Position numbers and translations under genes: made by a program. A stretch of DNA of 33,981 nucleotides from an uncultured Oscillospiraceae bacterium (lineage in GTDB: Bacteria > Bacillota > Clostridia > Oscillospirales > Oscillospiraceae): assembly GCA_944387055.1 (NCBI GenBank), contig CALXDL010000016.1:1-33981 (forward strand). Direction: 5' to 3'. The notes under the pieces were generated by a model, which was not told the origin of the DNA, did not search any database, and saw only the letters and a list, made by a program, of their open reading frames with translations. This document shows, in pieces, positions 1 through 8,227 of the stretch; the stretch's first letter is position 1, and each line of letters begins with the position of its first letter.

Positions 1-260
1 AAGTTCATCATGTTTCCCTCCGCTTTCTTTTGATAATCAGTTGAGGAAACCTTTTCACCCGAAAGCAGATCATTGACAGTAATGTCTAATGCCGCACACA
101 ATGGTAGCATGAGCGAAACTTCGGGAAGCCCTTTTCCACACTCCCATTTGGAAATTGTTTTGTCGCTAATAGAAAGTGCGTCGGCAAGCTGCCTTTGAGT
201 AAGGTTCCTTGATTTTCTTGATTCGGCTATAAATCTGCCGATTCGGATTTGATCCATCAT
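1..260 (-). CDS. XRE-family transcriptional regulator, N-terminal part
   Basis: The gene starts at an ATG at 260 and runs off the left edge, so only about 86 residues are visible. They contain a classic Cro/C1-type helix-turn-helix: an RNLTQRQLADAL helix, then SISDKTISKWECGKG, then PEVSLMLPLCAALDITVNDLLSG. This is the standard DNA-binding head of Clostridia XRE regulators. The full-length family often carries a C-terminal membrane or sensor part, which cannot be seen here. AGGAG sits five bases before the start and favours this ATG; a second ATG follows at once. The base composition is more A+T-rich than the genes to the right, so the edge of another acquired segment is possible. The target is unknown. 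Confidence 0.85.
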   Translation of the reverse strand, partial: MMDQIRIGRFIAESRKSRNLTQRQLADALSISDKTISKWECGKGLPEVSLMLPLCAALDITVNDLLSGEKVSSTDYQKKAEGNMMN

Positions 261-280
261 GTATTCTCCTTTCTGCTTGC

Positions 281-308
281 ATTGTAGAGAATCAGGAACT
301 TAATTGCC
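281..308 (-). promoter_or_regulatory. Possible promoter of the XRE regulator
   Basis: On the minus strand TGGCAA is followed after 17 bases by TACAAT. The -35 matches the consensus poorly and the -10 well. Its position about 20 bases before the XRE start fits. The 12-base direct repeats lie just upstream of it. Confidence 0.4.
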
Positions 309-509
309 ACACACGGAGCGTAGAGTTTTGAATATCTACGGAGCATAGACTGGTATTTCAATAATCATTTTAGAATATGAAAGTGTCTTTGGCAAGGTAC
401 GGTAAGCCATCCAGCACAGCTACTCTCCAGGCAAGTCCGCTATTGGGTGAAACCGACGGAGTTTGGGCCGTCACTACTTATCTTGAAAAGGGACCAGCGG
501 AATTTCCAC

Positions 510-538
510 TTGCGAAACAGCTGCCAGTCCGTTATAAT
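510..538 (+). promoter_or_regulatory. Sigma-A promoter of the prolyl isomerase gene
   Basis: TTGCGA (510-515) and a perfect TATAAT (533-538) are separated by exactly 17 bases. Transcription would begin near 545 and give a leader of about 60 bases before the chosen ATG at 606. This promoter also argues against an upstream start at 447. Confidence 0.75.
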
Positions 539-605
539 ATGTAAGTGCGTATCTATGGGGCGTCTATGCCCTTGCACCCGAAAACTTGAGAGGACTGAAC
601 TACGA

Positions 606-2186
606 ATGAGCGCATCAAGAGAAAAGAAGACCCGTCAGGGCCAGGCTCTCGATCAGATGTCTGGCCCCAAGACTGCCCGCGAGGCCCAGCAGCGCAAGGA
701 GGAGCACCGCAGCAACATCCTATATGCGACCATCGGCATCGTGTTCGTGCTGGTGGCCATCGTTGCTTTCGTCTGGCGTTCCAACATCATCCCGAAGATG
801 TCCGATCCCGTCACCATCAACGGAGAGGACTATTCTGTCGCTGAGGTGCAGTTCTTTTACGAGAACCAGTATCAGCAATTCCTGAGCAACTACTACTATT
901 ATCTCAGCTATATGGGCGTAGACATGAACGCCTCCATGAAGGATCAGACTGTCAACGCTATCGGCGCCATGCTCGTCACTGACGCCACGGAGGGACAGAC
1001 TTGGTTCGACTATCTCATGGACCGGACGCTCCAGCAGATGATCACCGTCGAGGCCATGAACGACGCTGCCGCAGCGGAGGGCTTCGAGTGGACAGATGAG
1101 CTCCAGGCCCAGTTGGATGCGGATCTGGCCTCCATCCCGACCACTTACAATATGAGCGTGCAGGAGTATCTGGACCGTGTCTATGACGGTCTCATGAGCG
1201 AGGAGACTTTTACGGACCTCCTGCATAAGACCATGCTCTCCAACGCATATATCACTGCTTATCAGGAGAGCCTGAGCTATACGGACAGCGATCTGGAAGC
1301 TGCCTACCAGGCGGATCCCAACTCCTACGATCTGGTCTCTTATGAGTTGGCCACAGTCAGTGGCGCTGTGCCTACCACTGACGAAGAAGGCAACACGGTA
1401 GAGGTCACCGACGAGATGACAGCTGCTGCCATGGAGGAGGCGAAGGCCCTCGCCGACAGTCTGTACGCCGGTCTCCAGTCCGGCGGTGATCTGGAGACGT
1501 TGGCCACCGCCAATGAGGGTGCCAGCTTCTCTGAGTCCGACGGTACCGCGTACAGCTCCTTGACTTCCGTAGTGGGCGATTGGCTGTTCGACAGCGCCCG
1601 CCAGGAAGGCGATGCCGCCGTACTGGAAGACGCGGATACCTCCACCTATTATGTGGTGGTCTATCACGGCCGCGACCGTCAGGCGTATAACACCGTGGAC
1701 GTACGCCACATCCTGGTGCAGGTGGATGAGTCCGGCCTGGACTCTACCTCTGAGACGTACGACGCTGACCTCCAGGCCCGGAAGGACGAGGCGAGAGCCA
1801 AGGCCGAGGATCTGCTGGCTCAGTGGCAGGCAGGCGAGGCTACAGAGGATTCTTTCGCCGCCATGGCGAACGAGAACTCTGAGGACCCCGGTTCCAACAC
1901 GAACGGCGGACTCTATGAGCAGGTCGCCCAGGGACAGATGGTGACGGAGTTCAACGACTGGTGCTTCGATCCCGCCCGGCAGCCTGGCGACACGGGCATC
2001 GTCTATGGTGAGAGCTCCTCTTACAAGGGCTACCACGTCATGTATTTCTCCGGCTACGACATCCCCTATTGGCAGGTGCAGGTGACTGCGGCCCTCCAGG
2101 AGCAGGACATCCTGGACTGGCATGCGGAGAAGACCGCAGGCTACACGGCCGAGCAGCATAGCTTCGGATTGAAGTTCGTTGGCTGA
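606..2186 (+). CDS. Membrane-anchored parvulin-type peptidyl-prolyl isomerase (SurA/PrsA-like)
   Basis: The protein has 526 residues from the ATG at 606. The open frame extends upstream to 447, but a sigma-A promoter lies at 510-538, and GAGAGGA precedes 606. A charged N-terminus is followed by a single hydrophobic segment at about residues 37-57, then a long SurA-N-like chaperone region, then a parvulin rotamase domain at about residues 362-480. That domain has the hallmark VRHILVQV strand and an EDPGSNTNGGLYEQV loop ending in a GYHVMYF strand. Parvulins of this layout assist folding of secreted proteins outside the membrane. The anchor here looks like a transmembrane helix, not a PrsA lipobox, because there is no Cys at its end. 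A 28-bp palindrome follows the stop codon. Confidence 0.88.
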   Translation: MSASREKKTRQGQALDQMSGPKTAREAQQRKEEHRSNILYATIGIVFVLVAIVAFVWRSNIIPKMSDPVTINGEDYSVAEVQFFYENQYQQFLSNYYYYLSYMGVDMNASMKDQTVNAIGAMLVTDATEGQTWFDYLMDRTLQQMITVEAMNDAAAAEGFEWTDELQAQLDADLASIPTTYNMSVQEYLDRVYDGLMSEETFTDLLHKTMLSNAYITAYQESLSYTDSDLEAAYQADPNSYDLVSYELATVSGAVPTTDEEGNTVEVTDEMTAAAMEEAKALADSLYAGLQSGGDLETLATANEGASFSESDGTAYSSLTSVVGDWLFDSARQEGDAAVLEDADTSTYYVVVYHGRDRQAYNTVDVRHILVQVDESGLDSTSETYDADLQARKDEARAKAEDLLAQWQAGEATEDSFAAMANENSEDPGSNTNGGLYEQVAQGQMVTEFNDWCFDPARQPGDTGIVYGESSSYKGYHVMYFSGYDIPYWQVQVTAALQEQDILDWHAEKTAGYTAEQHSFGLKFVG

Positions 2187-2207
2187 GCGAATATCTCAGC
2201 TCCAATG

Positions 2208-2235
2208 GGCCGGCTTTGGATATCCAAAGCCGGCC
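2208..2235 (+). terminator. 28-bp perfect palindrome after the prolyl isomerase gene
   Basis: GGCCGGCTTTGGAT and its exact reverse complement abut with no spacer, 22 bases after the stop codon. It can form a strong hairpin, although a real RNA loop would open the centre. No T tract follows, so termination is inferred from position only. The next gene starts 33 bases later. Confidence 0.5.
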
Positions 2236-2268
2236 ACTTCTTATAGACGACAGGAGGTCCCGAAGGAG

Positions 2269-3006
2269 ATGGAAGGACAATTCTTACGCAATGAGATGCT
2301 CTGGGGCACGGCTGCGCAGGCACGCCTCGCAGCGGCCCATGTGATCGTGTTCGGTCTTGGGGGCGTGGGCAGCTACGCGGCGGAGTGTCTGGCGCGTGCC
2401 GGTGTCGGTGAATTGACGCTGGTCGATCAGGATACCGTGAGCCTTACCAACTTGAACCGGCAGCTGGAGGCGCTCCATTCCACCCTGGGCCGCCCTAAGG
2501 CAGAGGTCATGGCCGAACGCCTGCAGGACATCTCTCCCACGCTGCGGCTCCATCCAATCTGTGCCACATATGACGCGTCCCATCGTGACCAGTTCTTCCC
2601 GGCAGGCTGCCACTATGATCATGTGGTGGACGCCATCGATCTGGTGAGCTGTAAGCTCGATCTGGTGGAGACCACGCACCGCCTTGGGATCCCCCTGGTG
2701 ATGGCCCTGGGGACCGGAAACAAATTAGATCCTACTCAGTTCCGTCTAGCGGACATCTCCGAGACCTATGGCTGTCCTTTGGCCCGGGTGATGCGCAAAG
2801 AACTGCGTGCCCGCGGTATCCAACATGTACGTGTGGTGTTCAGTCCGGAGGCTCCCATCGCCCCCGCACAGCTGGAAGCGCCGCCTCCGGGGCGCCGGAG
2901 CGTCCCCGCCAGCGTTCCCTGGGTCCCAGCCTCAGCCGGTCTCCTCCTGGGCAGTGCAGTCGTCCGTGACCTGATCGGTCCTATGGACAATGGTCAGCGT
3001 CCTTAA
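2269..3006 (+). CDS. tcdA: tRNA threonylcarbamoyladenosine dehydratase (TcdA/CsdL, ThiF/E1-like)
   Basis: This is a 245-residue E1-like adenylating protein. It carries the nucleotide-binding GLGGVG at residues 29-34, a D-x-V-x-x-TNLNRQ segment at 54-65 typical of the ThiF/MoeB fold, and later MALGTGNKLDP and LARVMRKELRARGI segments characteristic of TcdA. The family dehydrates t6A at position 37 of ANN-decoding tRNAs to the cyclic form, using ATP. The ATG at 2269 is chosen because AGGAGGT lies 10 bases upstream and conserved homology starts right after it; the frame is open back to 2179 inside the preceding gene's end. tsaD, which makes the t6A precursor, is in the same window at 29.8 kb. The gene converges on the lipoprotein gene, with a shared terminator. 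Confidence 0.9.
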   Translation: MEGQFLRNEMLWGTAAQARLAAAHVIVFGLGGVGSYAAECLARAGVGELTLVDQDTVSLTNLNRQLEALHSTLGRPKAEVMAERLQDISPTLRLHPICATYDASHRDQFFPAGCHYDHVVDAIDLVSCKLDLVETTHRLGIPLVMALGTGNKLDPTQFRLADISETYGCPLARVMRKELRARGIQHVRVVFSPEAPIAPAQLEAPPPGRRSVPASVPWVPASAGLLLGSAVVRDLIGPMDNGQRP

Positions 3007-3083
3007 ATATCCCCCTTCTCCCCTGCGGGACGTTGTATGACGGCTTTCCCGATGTGGAGCGGCCTGCTAGGTCCAGAAGTGAG

Positions 3084-3121
3084 AAGAGAGCGGGCGGCCA
3101 TACCCGGCCGCCCGCTCTCTT
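3084..3121. terminator. Bidirectional terminator between tcdA and the lipoprotein gene
   Basis: AAGAGAGCGGGCGGCC (3084-3099) and its exact reverse complement (3106-3121) enclose a 6-base loop. This 16-bp stem lies between two convergent genes. T tracts are short, so intrinsic termination is likely but not textbook. Confidence 0.75.
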
Positions 3122-3146
3122 CATACACTATGTCCTTGCTTCCCGT

Positions 3147-4268
3147 TCATCCCATCTTCTGGCCTTCGTACAGGTCACAGAACGCATCATAGTAGGGATT
3201 CTCCCATGTGGTCCCATCGAACGTCTCATAAGAGACGGCCATGGCTTTGAAAGATGCGATGGTCGTGTTCACATCCAGGGCGAAGCCGCTGTCCTCACCA
3301 AAGGTCGCGCCGCCCACCAGGTTGATATCATCGTAATTGACCTCCTGGACATATCCGCCATCCGAGAAATCGAATTGGCCCTTGATCTTGACGGGCAGCC
3401 CATTCGCATCCCAGGCCACGAATGCCACCACAGCGCTCTTGATGTCATCTGTCGAGTTGTTCTGCAGCACGGCCTGCAGCATGTCCGGATAGAGCGATTT
3501 ATACTGCTCATCCTGGACCACATACTGCGTGCTGATGACTGCCAGCGGCTGGGCGGCCAGTTCTGCATCCAGCTCCTCCGCGCTCATCGCGTCTTCCGCC
3601 GGCTCGCTTGCCCCGCCGTCCGTCTCCTGCGGTGCCGCCGGGACGAAATCCTCATCCGAACGCGTGACCTCGACAGTCATCCCATCCGTATATTTCTGCC
3701 CCTCGTACAGCGTGCAGAACTCATCGAAATAGGGGTTCTCCCATGTCTCGCCCTCGAAGGTCTCAAAGGAGACGGGGATCGCTTTGAAACTGGCGATACC
3801 GGGCTTCTCTTCCAGAGAGAAACCGCTGTCCTGACCGAACGTACCGCCGGCAGCCAAATTGATGTCTGCATAGTTGACCTGCTTGATATATGCGCCATCA
3901 TCGAAGTCGAATTGGCCTTTGATCTTAACTGGCAGTCCGTTTTCATCCCAGGCGACGAATGCCACGACAGCGTTCTTGATATCCGCCGCCGTGTTGTTCT
4001 GGAGGATCGCCTGGAGCATATCCGGATACAGAGACTTATACTGCTCATCTTGGACCACATACTCCACGCTGGTGACCGCGAGAGGCTGCTCTAAAAGCAA
4101 GCTTTCGAACTGTGCGGCGTCCATCGTCTCCTGCTTCGGAGCGCTCTCTTCTTCCGCAGCCGCTCCGTCCGCTCTCGTGGCGCCGCCGTCTCCGCCGCTG
4201 CTCCCACAGGCCGTCAATGTCAGGGAAAGCAATAGTGTAAGTGCCAATACCAATGTTCTCTTTTTCAT
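3147..4268 (-). CDS. Lipoprotein with two tandem DUF5780-like domains
   Basis: The product has 373 residues starting MKKRTLVLALTLLLSLTLTA with lipobox LTAC (lipidated Cys21), so it should be a surface lipoprotein. After a low-complexity linker come two copies of a domain of about 130 residues. Each has the order YVVQDEQYKSLYPDMLQA, LQNN, VVAFVAWD-NGLPVKIKGQFDF, VNY-DINL, then FE-TWENPY and LYEGQK. From memory this resembles DUF5780; the function is unknown. The copies are joined by an acidic Ala/Glu-rich linker and are very similar, pointing to internal duplication. The start at 4268 is preferred over the upstream 4313 because GGGAG and the signal peptide fit it. Confidence 0.75.
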   Translation of the reverse strand: MKKRTLVLALTLLLSLTLTACGSSGGDGGATRADGAAAEEESAPKQETMDAAQFESLLLEQPLAVTSVEYVVQDEQYKSLYPDMLQAILQNNTAADIKNAVVAFVAWDENGLPVKIKGQFDFDDGAYIKQVNYADINLAAGGTFGQDSGFSLEEKPGIASFKAIPVSFETFEGETWENPYFDEFCTLYEGQKYTDGMTVEVTRSDEDFVPAAPQETDGGASEPAEDAMSAEELDAELAAQPLAVISTQYVVQDEQYKSLYPDMLQAVLQNNSTDDIKSAVVAFVAWDANGLPVKIKGQFDFSDGGYVQEVNYDDINLVGGATFGEDSGFALDVNTTIASFKAMAVSYETFDGTTWENPYYDAFCDLYEGQKMG

Positions 4269-4460
4269 GATCTGTGCGCTCCCTCTCTCAAATAGTGTCC
4301 CACCCGATGACACGCACGCCCCTTGTGGACAGTTTCATGATAGCACAGTCATCCAGATATTTCTAGTCCCACGTTCTATCGATCCGAACTTTCTTGGTGG
4401 CCCTGTGCGCAAGTGAAAAGCAGGGCACGGCTCCCACTGCTCGCTGCGCTCCTCCATGAT

Positions 4461-4497
4461 AAAAAAGGTCCCCTATCCAGTGTGGATAGAGGACCTT
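4461..4497 (-). terminator. Terminator of the rplJ-rplL operon
   Basis: On the minus strand AAGGTCCTCTATCCA, a 3-base loop and TGGATAGGGGACCTT form a 15-bp stem with one mismatch, followed by TTTTTT. It lies about 30 bases after rplL, showing that the transcript ends there and does not continue into rpoB. Confidence 0.9.
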
Positions 4498-4525
4498 CTT
4501 TATCATGCGTATGTCTGGGTGGCGA

Positions 4526-4897
4526 TCACTTCAGCTCGACCTTGCCGCCGGCCTCTTCGATCTGCTTCTTCAGAGCCTCGGCATCCTCCTTGGAAGCGCC
4601 CTCCTTCAGGGTGCTGGGAGCGCCCTCGACCGTAGCCTTGGCCTCAGCCAGGCCCTGGCCAGTGATCTCACGGACGACCTTGATGACCTTGATCTTGGCA
4701 GCGGCATCGAAGCCGGTCAGGACCACGTCGAAGGAGGTCTTCTCCTCAGCGGCGGGAGCAGCAGCGCCAGCAGCGGGAGCGGCCATAGCAGCGGCGGAAA
4801 CACCAAATTCTTCCTCCAGAGCGTGCACCAGCTCGGACAGCTCCAGAACGGTCAGAGCCTTGATCTCTTCGATCATAGCGGTAACTTTCTCAGACAT
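4526..4897 (-). CDS. rplL: 50S ribosomal protein L7/L12
   Basis: The 123-residue protein is of normal family length. It has the N-terminal dimerisation helices ([20 protein letters not shown]), an Ala-rich hinge at about residues 35-51, and the C-terminal factor-binding domain with [24 protein letters not shown] and [10 protein letters not shown]7/L12 dimers form the ribosome stalk and recruit translation GTPases. AGGAGG precedes the ATG. It follows rplJ by 48 bases in a two-gene operon and is itself followed by a strong terminator. Confidence 0.98.
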   Translation of the reverse strand: MSEKVTAMIEEIKALTVLELSELVHALEEEFGVSAAAMAAPAAGAAAPAAEEKTSFDVVLTGFDAAAKIKVIKVVREITGQGLAEAKATVEGAPSTLKEGASKEDAEALKKQIEEAGGKVELK

Positions 4898-4945
4898 TGT
4901 ATTTGCCTCCTAATTGTAAGATTTCAAAAGTATAGTGCCGACCGA

Positions 4946-5473
4946 TCACTCAGCGGCAGGGGCAGCTTCTTCGGCGGGAGCGCCGTTCTTCTCAGCGATC
5001 TGCTTCAGGACGACAGCCAGGCCAGTGATGGGAGCCAGCATGGTGCCCAGGACCTGCGCCTGCAGGACAGGCAGTGCCGGGATGGCAGCCAGGGACTTGA
5101 TGGTGTCCAGATCCACGGGCTTGCCTTCCATGAAGCCGCCCTTGATCTCGAACTTGCCGTCCAGCTTCTTGGCATAGTCTGCCATGATGCGGGCAGGCGC
5201 GACCACATCCTCGGACAGAGCCAGAGACGTGGTGCCGTTGAGCAGGCCGTCCAAATCGTTCAGACCAGTGTTGTTGAAAGCGAAGCGGAGCAGCGTATTC
5301 TTGACCACTGCATAATCCACGTTGCTCTCGCGGCACTCTCTGCGCAGCGCGGTGTCTTCTTCAACGGTGATGCCCTTGTAGTCGACAATCACGCCCGTAG
5401 TAGCCTTCTGGATCTTCTCGGTCAGCTCGGCCACGATGGCCTGCTTCTCAGATAGGACCTTTGCGTTAGGCAT
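4946..5473 (-). CDS. rplJ: 50S ribosomal protein L10
   Basis: The 175-residue L10 starts with MPNAKVLSEKQAIVAEL at the ATG at 5473, preceded by TGGAGGTGAA. The open frame continues to 5662, but that part overlaps the L10 leader RNA and is not protein-like. Family segments visible are VIVDYKGITVEEDTALRREC, VKNTLLRFA, GTTSLAL and the C-terminal helix region that binds L7/L12. L10 anchors the L7/L12 stalk and binds its own leader mRNA to repress the operon in other Firmicutes. Confidence 0.98.
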   Translation of the reverse strand: MPNAKVLSEKQAIVAELTEKIQKATTGVIVDYKGITVEEDTALRRECRESNVDYAVVKNTLLRFAFNNTGLNDLDGLLNGTTSLALSEDVVAPARIMADYAKKLDGKFEIKGGFMEGKPVDLDTIKSLAAIPALPVLQAQVLGTMLAPITGLAVVLKQIAEKNGAPAEEAAPAAE

Positions 5474-5620
5474 TCTTGTGTTCACCTCCAGGAAAATCGT
5501 AGGTGCGTTCAAAAAGGAACCGTCCTCATGTCCGCAAAGACATAAGGACGGATAAGCAAAGCATGTTTGCCGCCCTCGGCAGGACTTACGGCATACGCCA
5601 CCTGCTGTCTTTGGAACGCA
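5474..5620 (-). ncRNA. Ribosomal protein L10 leader with attenuator
   Basis: On the minus strand the leader contains AAGACAGCAGGTGGCG (about 5600-5615) and AAGTCCTGCCGAGG (about 5575-5588), the conserved pairing halves of the Firmicutes L10 leader. They are followed by a stem CCGTCCTTATGTC / GACATGAGGACGG (5520-5551) ending in TTCCTTTTTG, a typical intrinsic terminator. The arrangement suggests L10 (with L12) binding favours termination before rplJ. Family assignment is from recalled consensus. Confidence 0.85.
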
Positions 5621-5626
5621 TCTGAT

Positions 5627-5655
5627 ATTATATTCAAGAGTCCGACAAAAGTCAA
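5627..5655 (-). promoter_or_regulatory. Sigma-A promoter of rplJ-rplL
   Basis: TTGACT (5650-5655) and TATAAT (5627-5632) are separated by 17 bases on the minus strand, directly before the L10 leader. It makes rplJL independently transcribed from rplKA. Confidence 0.88.
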
Positions 5656-5760
5656 CCCTCAAATATCTTTTCTCGCCTTTCCGGTATCCGGGACAAGCGA
5701 GTCACTGAGCGGCCCAGACCGCCTTCCCTATCGGGGCAGGGACTGGGACCGCTTGCCAGA

Positions 5761-6453
5761 TCACACCAGCTTCGAGGTGTTCATCTTCACGCCGGGGCCC
5801 ATGGTGGACGCAGCGACGCAACTGCGGATATACTGGCCCTTAGCGGCAGCGGGCTTCGCCTTGACGATGGCACCCATGAGGGCATTGTAGTTCTCGGTCA
5901 GCTTCTCAGCGCCGAAAGACACCTTGCCGATGGGGCAGTGGATGATGTTGGTCTTGTCCAGGCGGTACTCGATCTTACCGGCTTTGACCTCCTTGACAGC
6001 CTTGGCCACGTCAGGCGTGACGGTGCCGGCCTTGGGGGAGGGCATCAAGCCCTTGGGGCCCAGGACTTTACCAAGACGGCCGACGAGGCCCATCATATCA
6101 GGGCTGGCGACCACCACGTCGAAGTCGAACCAGTTCTCTTTCTGGATCTTCTCCACCAGATCCATCTCGCCCACATAGTCAGCACCCGCCTCGCGAGCGG
6201 CGTCAGCCTTCTCGCCCTTGGCGAACACCAGCACACGGACGCTCTTGCCGGTGCCGTGGGGCAGCACGATGGCGCCGCGGACCTGCTGGTCGGCATGCCG
6301 GGAGTCGACGCCCAGCTTCACGTGGAGCTCCACAGTCTCGTCGAACTTCGCGCTGGCGGTCTTGCAGATGAGGGCCAAGCCATCAGCAGCCTCATAAAGA
6401 GTGTTCTTGTCGATCTGCTTGGCGCTTTCCTTATATTTCTTGCCTCTAAACAA
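5761..6453 (-). CDS. rplA: 50S ribosomal protein L1
   Basis: The 230-residue L1 has the usual length and conserved blocks: [28 protein letters not shown], the conserved [11 protein letters not shown], and the C-terminal MGPGVKMNT. It binds 23S rRNA at the E-site stalk and aids release of deacylated tRNA. The start is an unusual TTG at 6453, fixed by AGGAGG eight bases upstream and by alignment with the family start (MFRGKKY). It follows rplK by about 100 bases, a gap that contains a GCGGCC/GGCCGC hairpin (6508-6525). A second weak hairpin lies downstream between rplA and the rplJ promoter. Confidence 0.97.
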   Translation of the reverse strand: MFRGKKYKESAKQIDKNTLYEAADGLALICKTASAKFDETVELHVKLGVDSRHADQQVRGAIVLPHGTGKSVRVLVFAKGEKADAAREAGADYVGEMDLVEKIQKENWFDFDVVVASPDMMGLVGRLGKVLGPKGLMPSPKAGTVTPDVAKAVKEVKAGKIEYRLDKTNIIHCPIGKVSFGAEKLTENYNALMGAIVKAKPAAAKGQYIRSCVAASTMGPGVKMNTSKLV

Positions 6454-6555
6454 TGTTACTTCCTCCTCATAGTGGTTCTTCGGAACTCGATCCTCCCACT
6501 GTATGGTGCGGCCTCATGGGGCCGCTAGCTGTTGGACGATCCGGAAAAGCCGGGC

Positions 6556-6981
6556 TCAGTCGCCGACGACGACGCCCATGGAACGGCAGGTACCGGCGAT
6601 CATGCTCATGGCAGCTTCCAGACTGGCGGCGTTCAGGTCCTTCATCTTGATCTCCGCGATCTTCTGGATGGAGGCCTTGGAGATGGTGGCCACCTTGGTC
6701 TTGTTGGGGACGCCGGAACCGGACTCGATGTTGCACTCCTTCTTGATCAGGACGGCCGCGGGCGGCGTCTTGGTGATGAAGGAGAAAGAACGGTCCGCAT
6801 ACACGGTGATGACGACGGGGATGATCATCCCCATGTCGTTCTTAGTACGCTCGTTGAACTCCTTGGTGAACGCAGCGATGTTCACGCCGTGCTGGCCCAG
6901 AGCGGGGCCGACGGGGGGAGCAGGAGTCGCCTTGCCTGCGGGGATCTGCAATTTCACATAACCAGTAATTTTCTGTGCCAC
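6556..6981 (-). CDS. rplK: 50S ribosomal protein L11
   Basis: The 141-residue length is that of canonical L11. The start is a GTG at 6981: AGGAGGT lies nine bases upstream, and translation from it gives the family N-terminus [20 protein letters not shown]. No in-frame ATG fits; the next upstream one lies before the Shine-Dalgarno. [11 protein letters not shown] and the C-terminal GTCRSMGV are diagnostic. L11 forms the GTPase-associated centre with 23S rRNA. It sits between nusG and rplA on the same transcript. Confidence 0.97.
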   Translation of the reverse strand: MAQKITGYVKLQIPAGKATPAPPVGPALGQHGVNIAAFTKEFNERTKNDMGMIIPVVITVYADRSFSFITKTPPAAVLIKKECNIESGSGVPNKTKVATISKASIQKIAEIKMKDLNAASLEAAMSMIAGTCRSMGVVVGD

Positions 6982-7114
6982 TTCAGTAGCACCTCCTAAA
7001 TCATAGATGTGGTTGACGGCAGCACGCCGTCTTTGGCGGGGCGTGAGGGCCCCTCCCACTGATGCCGGGGACGCCCGGCGCAGATAGCGCCCAAAAAGGC
7101 GCTGGATGACTCGA

Positions 7115-7639
7115 TCAGGAGCAGACCTCTACTTGGTCCAGTTCCAGTTCCACGGGGGTCTCCCGGCCAAACATCGAGACCATCACGCTGACACGGTCCT
7201 TCTCCGGTTCGATCTCTTCCACCACACCGGTGAAGCTGGCCAGCGGACCATCCACGATCTTCACATGGTCGCCCACATTGTAGTTGACCACGACTTCGTG
7301 CTTTTCCATGCCCATGGCCATGACCTCCTCTTCCGTGAGGGGGATCGGCTTATTGGCAGCACCCACGAAACCGGTGACGCCGCGGACATTGCGCACCAGA
7401 TGCCATGTCTCATCGGTCAGGACCATCTTGATGAGCACATAGCCCGGGAACACCTTCCGCTCCACTTCCTTGGCAACGCCGGATTCCGTGATCTCAGTCA
7501 CGGTCTCCATGGGGATCTCCATGCGCAAGATCATATCCCCCATGCCGCGGCCGACGACGAATTTCTCGATGCTGGTCTTGACGGCATTCTCATAGCCGGA
7601 ATAGGTATGGATCGCATACCACTTCGCGCTGTCTGCCAT
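7115..7639 (-). CDS. nusG: Transcription termination/antitermination factor NusG
   Basis: The 174-residue protein has the NGN domain ([14 protein letters not shown], then FPGYVLIKM and [12 protein letters not shown]) and a C-terminal KOW domain beginning near [16 protein letters not shown]. NusG binds the RNA polymerase clamp and modulates pausing, and couples to the ribosome or Rho through the KOW domain. AAGGAG precedes the ATG. It follows secE by 13 bases. The 130-base gap to rplK contains an AGCGCC/GGCGCT hairpin at 7090-7107. Confidence 0.97.
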   Translation of the reverse strand: MADSAKWYAIHTYSGYENAVKTSIEKFVVGRGMGDMILRMEIPMETVTEITESGVAKEVERKVFPGYVLIKMVLTDETWHLVRNVRGVTGFVGAANKPIPLTEEEVMAMGMEKHEVVVNYNVGDHVKIVDGPLASFTGVVEEIEPEKDRVSVMVSMFGRETPVELELDQVEVCS

Positions 7640-7652
7640 ATCCGTCCACTCC

Positions 7653-7868
7653 TTACGCGCCGAAAAGGCTGAGGATCATGTCCACGGCAGTGAGCAGAAC
7701 ACCATCGAAGATCCAGATGCACGCGCCGATGCACAAAGAGCACAGCAGCACCGTGCCGGTGTTTTTCATCACGGTCTTGCGGTCAGGCCACACGACCTTC
7801 TTCAGTTCGCTTTTCATCTCGCGGAACCAACGGCCCCGGTCCTTCTTCTTCTTGACTTCTTCTGCCAT
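7653..7868 (-). CDS. secE: Preprotein translocase subunit SecE
   Basis: The 71-residue protein begins MAEEVKKKKDRGRWFREMK and contains the diagnostic amphipathic segment ELKKVVWPDRKTVMKNTGTV followed by one transmembrane helix, the layout of Firmicutes SecE. It clamps SecY in the membrane. The start at 7868 is favoured by the family N-terminus; only a weak GAAAGGG precedes it, and the frame stays open upstream to 7916. It lies between rpmG and nusG, its classic location. Confidence 0.95.
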   Translation of the reverse strand: MAEEVKKKKDRGRWFREMKSELKKVVWPDRKTVMKNTGTVLLCSLCIGACIWIFDGVLLTAVDMILSLFGA

Positions 7869-7902
7869 AACGTTTACACGCCCTTTCTCATTTCGTACGC
7901 CA

Positions 7903-8052
7903 TCACTTGGTCTCACTGTGGAGCGTGTGCTTCCGGCAGAAGGGGCAATACTTGTTCAGTTCCAGCTTGTCCGGAGTGTTCTTCTTGTTCTTCATGGTAT
8001 TGTAGTTTCTCTGCTTGCACTCATTGCATCTCAGGGTCACTTTCACGCGCAT
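7903..8052 (-). CDS. rpmG: 50S ribosomal protein L33, zinc-ribbon form
   Basis: This 49-residue gene starts [19 protein letters not shown] and ends [16 protein letters not shown]. Two CxxC pairs (residues 9-12 and about 37-40) mark the zinc-binding form of L33. AGGAGGT lies nine bases before the ATG at 8052. It is the first gene of the rpmG-secE-nusG-rplK-rplA transcript. Confidence 0.97.
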   Translation of the reverse strand: MRVKVTLRCNECKQRNYNTMKNKKNTPDKLELNKYCPFCRKHTLHSETK

Positions 8053-8198
8053 CTAACGGCACCTCCTTATTATTGGTATCCAGCACGGCTCCGCCGGGGA
8101 TACCGACTGCCTCCCTGCCATTTGCGAGGGGCGATCTTTCCGTGGCGGAAAAGCGAAAACGCGCATGAAAAGAAAGCCCTTTTTCACAGGTAATAAGT

Positions 8199-8227
8199 AT
8201 GTTACCACAAGTCAAATACACTGTCAA
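8199..8227 (-). promoter_or_regulatory. Sigma-A promoter of rpmG-secE-nusG-rplKA
   Basis: A perfect TTGACA (8222-8227) and TAACAT (8199-8204) are spaced by 17 bases on the minus strand. The start site near 8192 would give a leader of about 140 bases before rpmG. Confidence 0.85.

Larger units (their letters stand above)
261..605. other. Gene-free region between two divergent genes
   Basis: No supported gene lies in this 345-bp stretch. It holds promoter-like sequences for both flanking genes (TACAAT at 281-286 on the minus strand; TTGCGA/TATAAT at 510-538 on the plus strand) and a 12-base imperfect direct repeat, ACGGAGCGTAGA at 313-324 and ACGGAGCATAGA at 338-349, which could be an operator for the XRE regulator. 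The middle (about 360-500) shows nothing recognisable. Confidence 0.6.

Noticed and set aside
720..2159. Long minus-strand open frame of 479 codons opposite the prolyl isomerase gene
   Set aside because: It is the codon-position shadow of a well-supported gene; its translation has no family pattern and no ribosome binding site.
3033..4094. Plus-strand open frame of 353 codons opposite the lipoprotein gene
   Set aside because: It mirrors the duplicated lipoprotein domains, so its apparent internal repeat is a shadow.
4480..4490. TGTGGATAG resembling a DnaA box
   Set aside because: It is an arm of the rplL terminator hairpin and stands alone with a mismatch.
8021..8227. 68-codon frame covering the rpmG leader
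   Set aside because: It starts within the rpmG promoter region and overlaps the rpmG start out of frame; likely chance.
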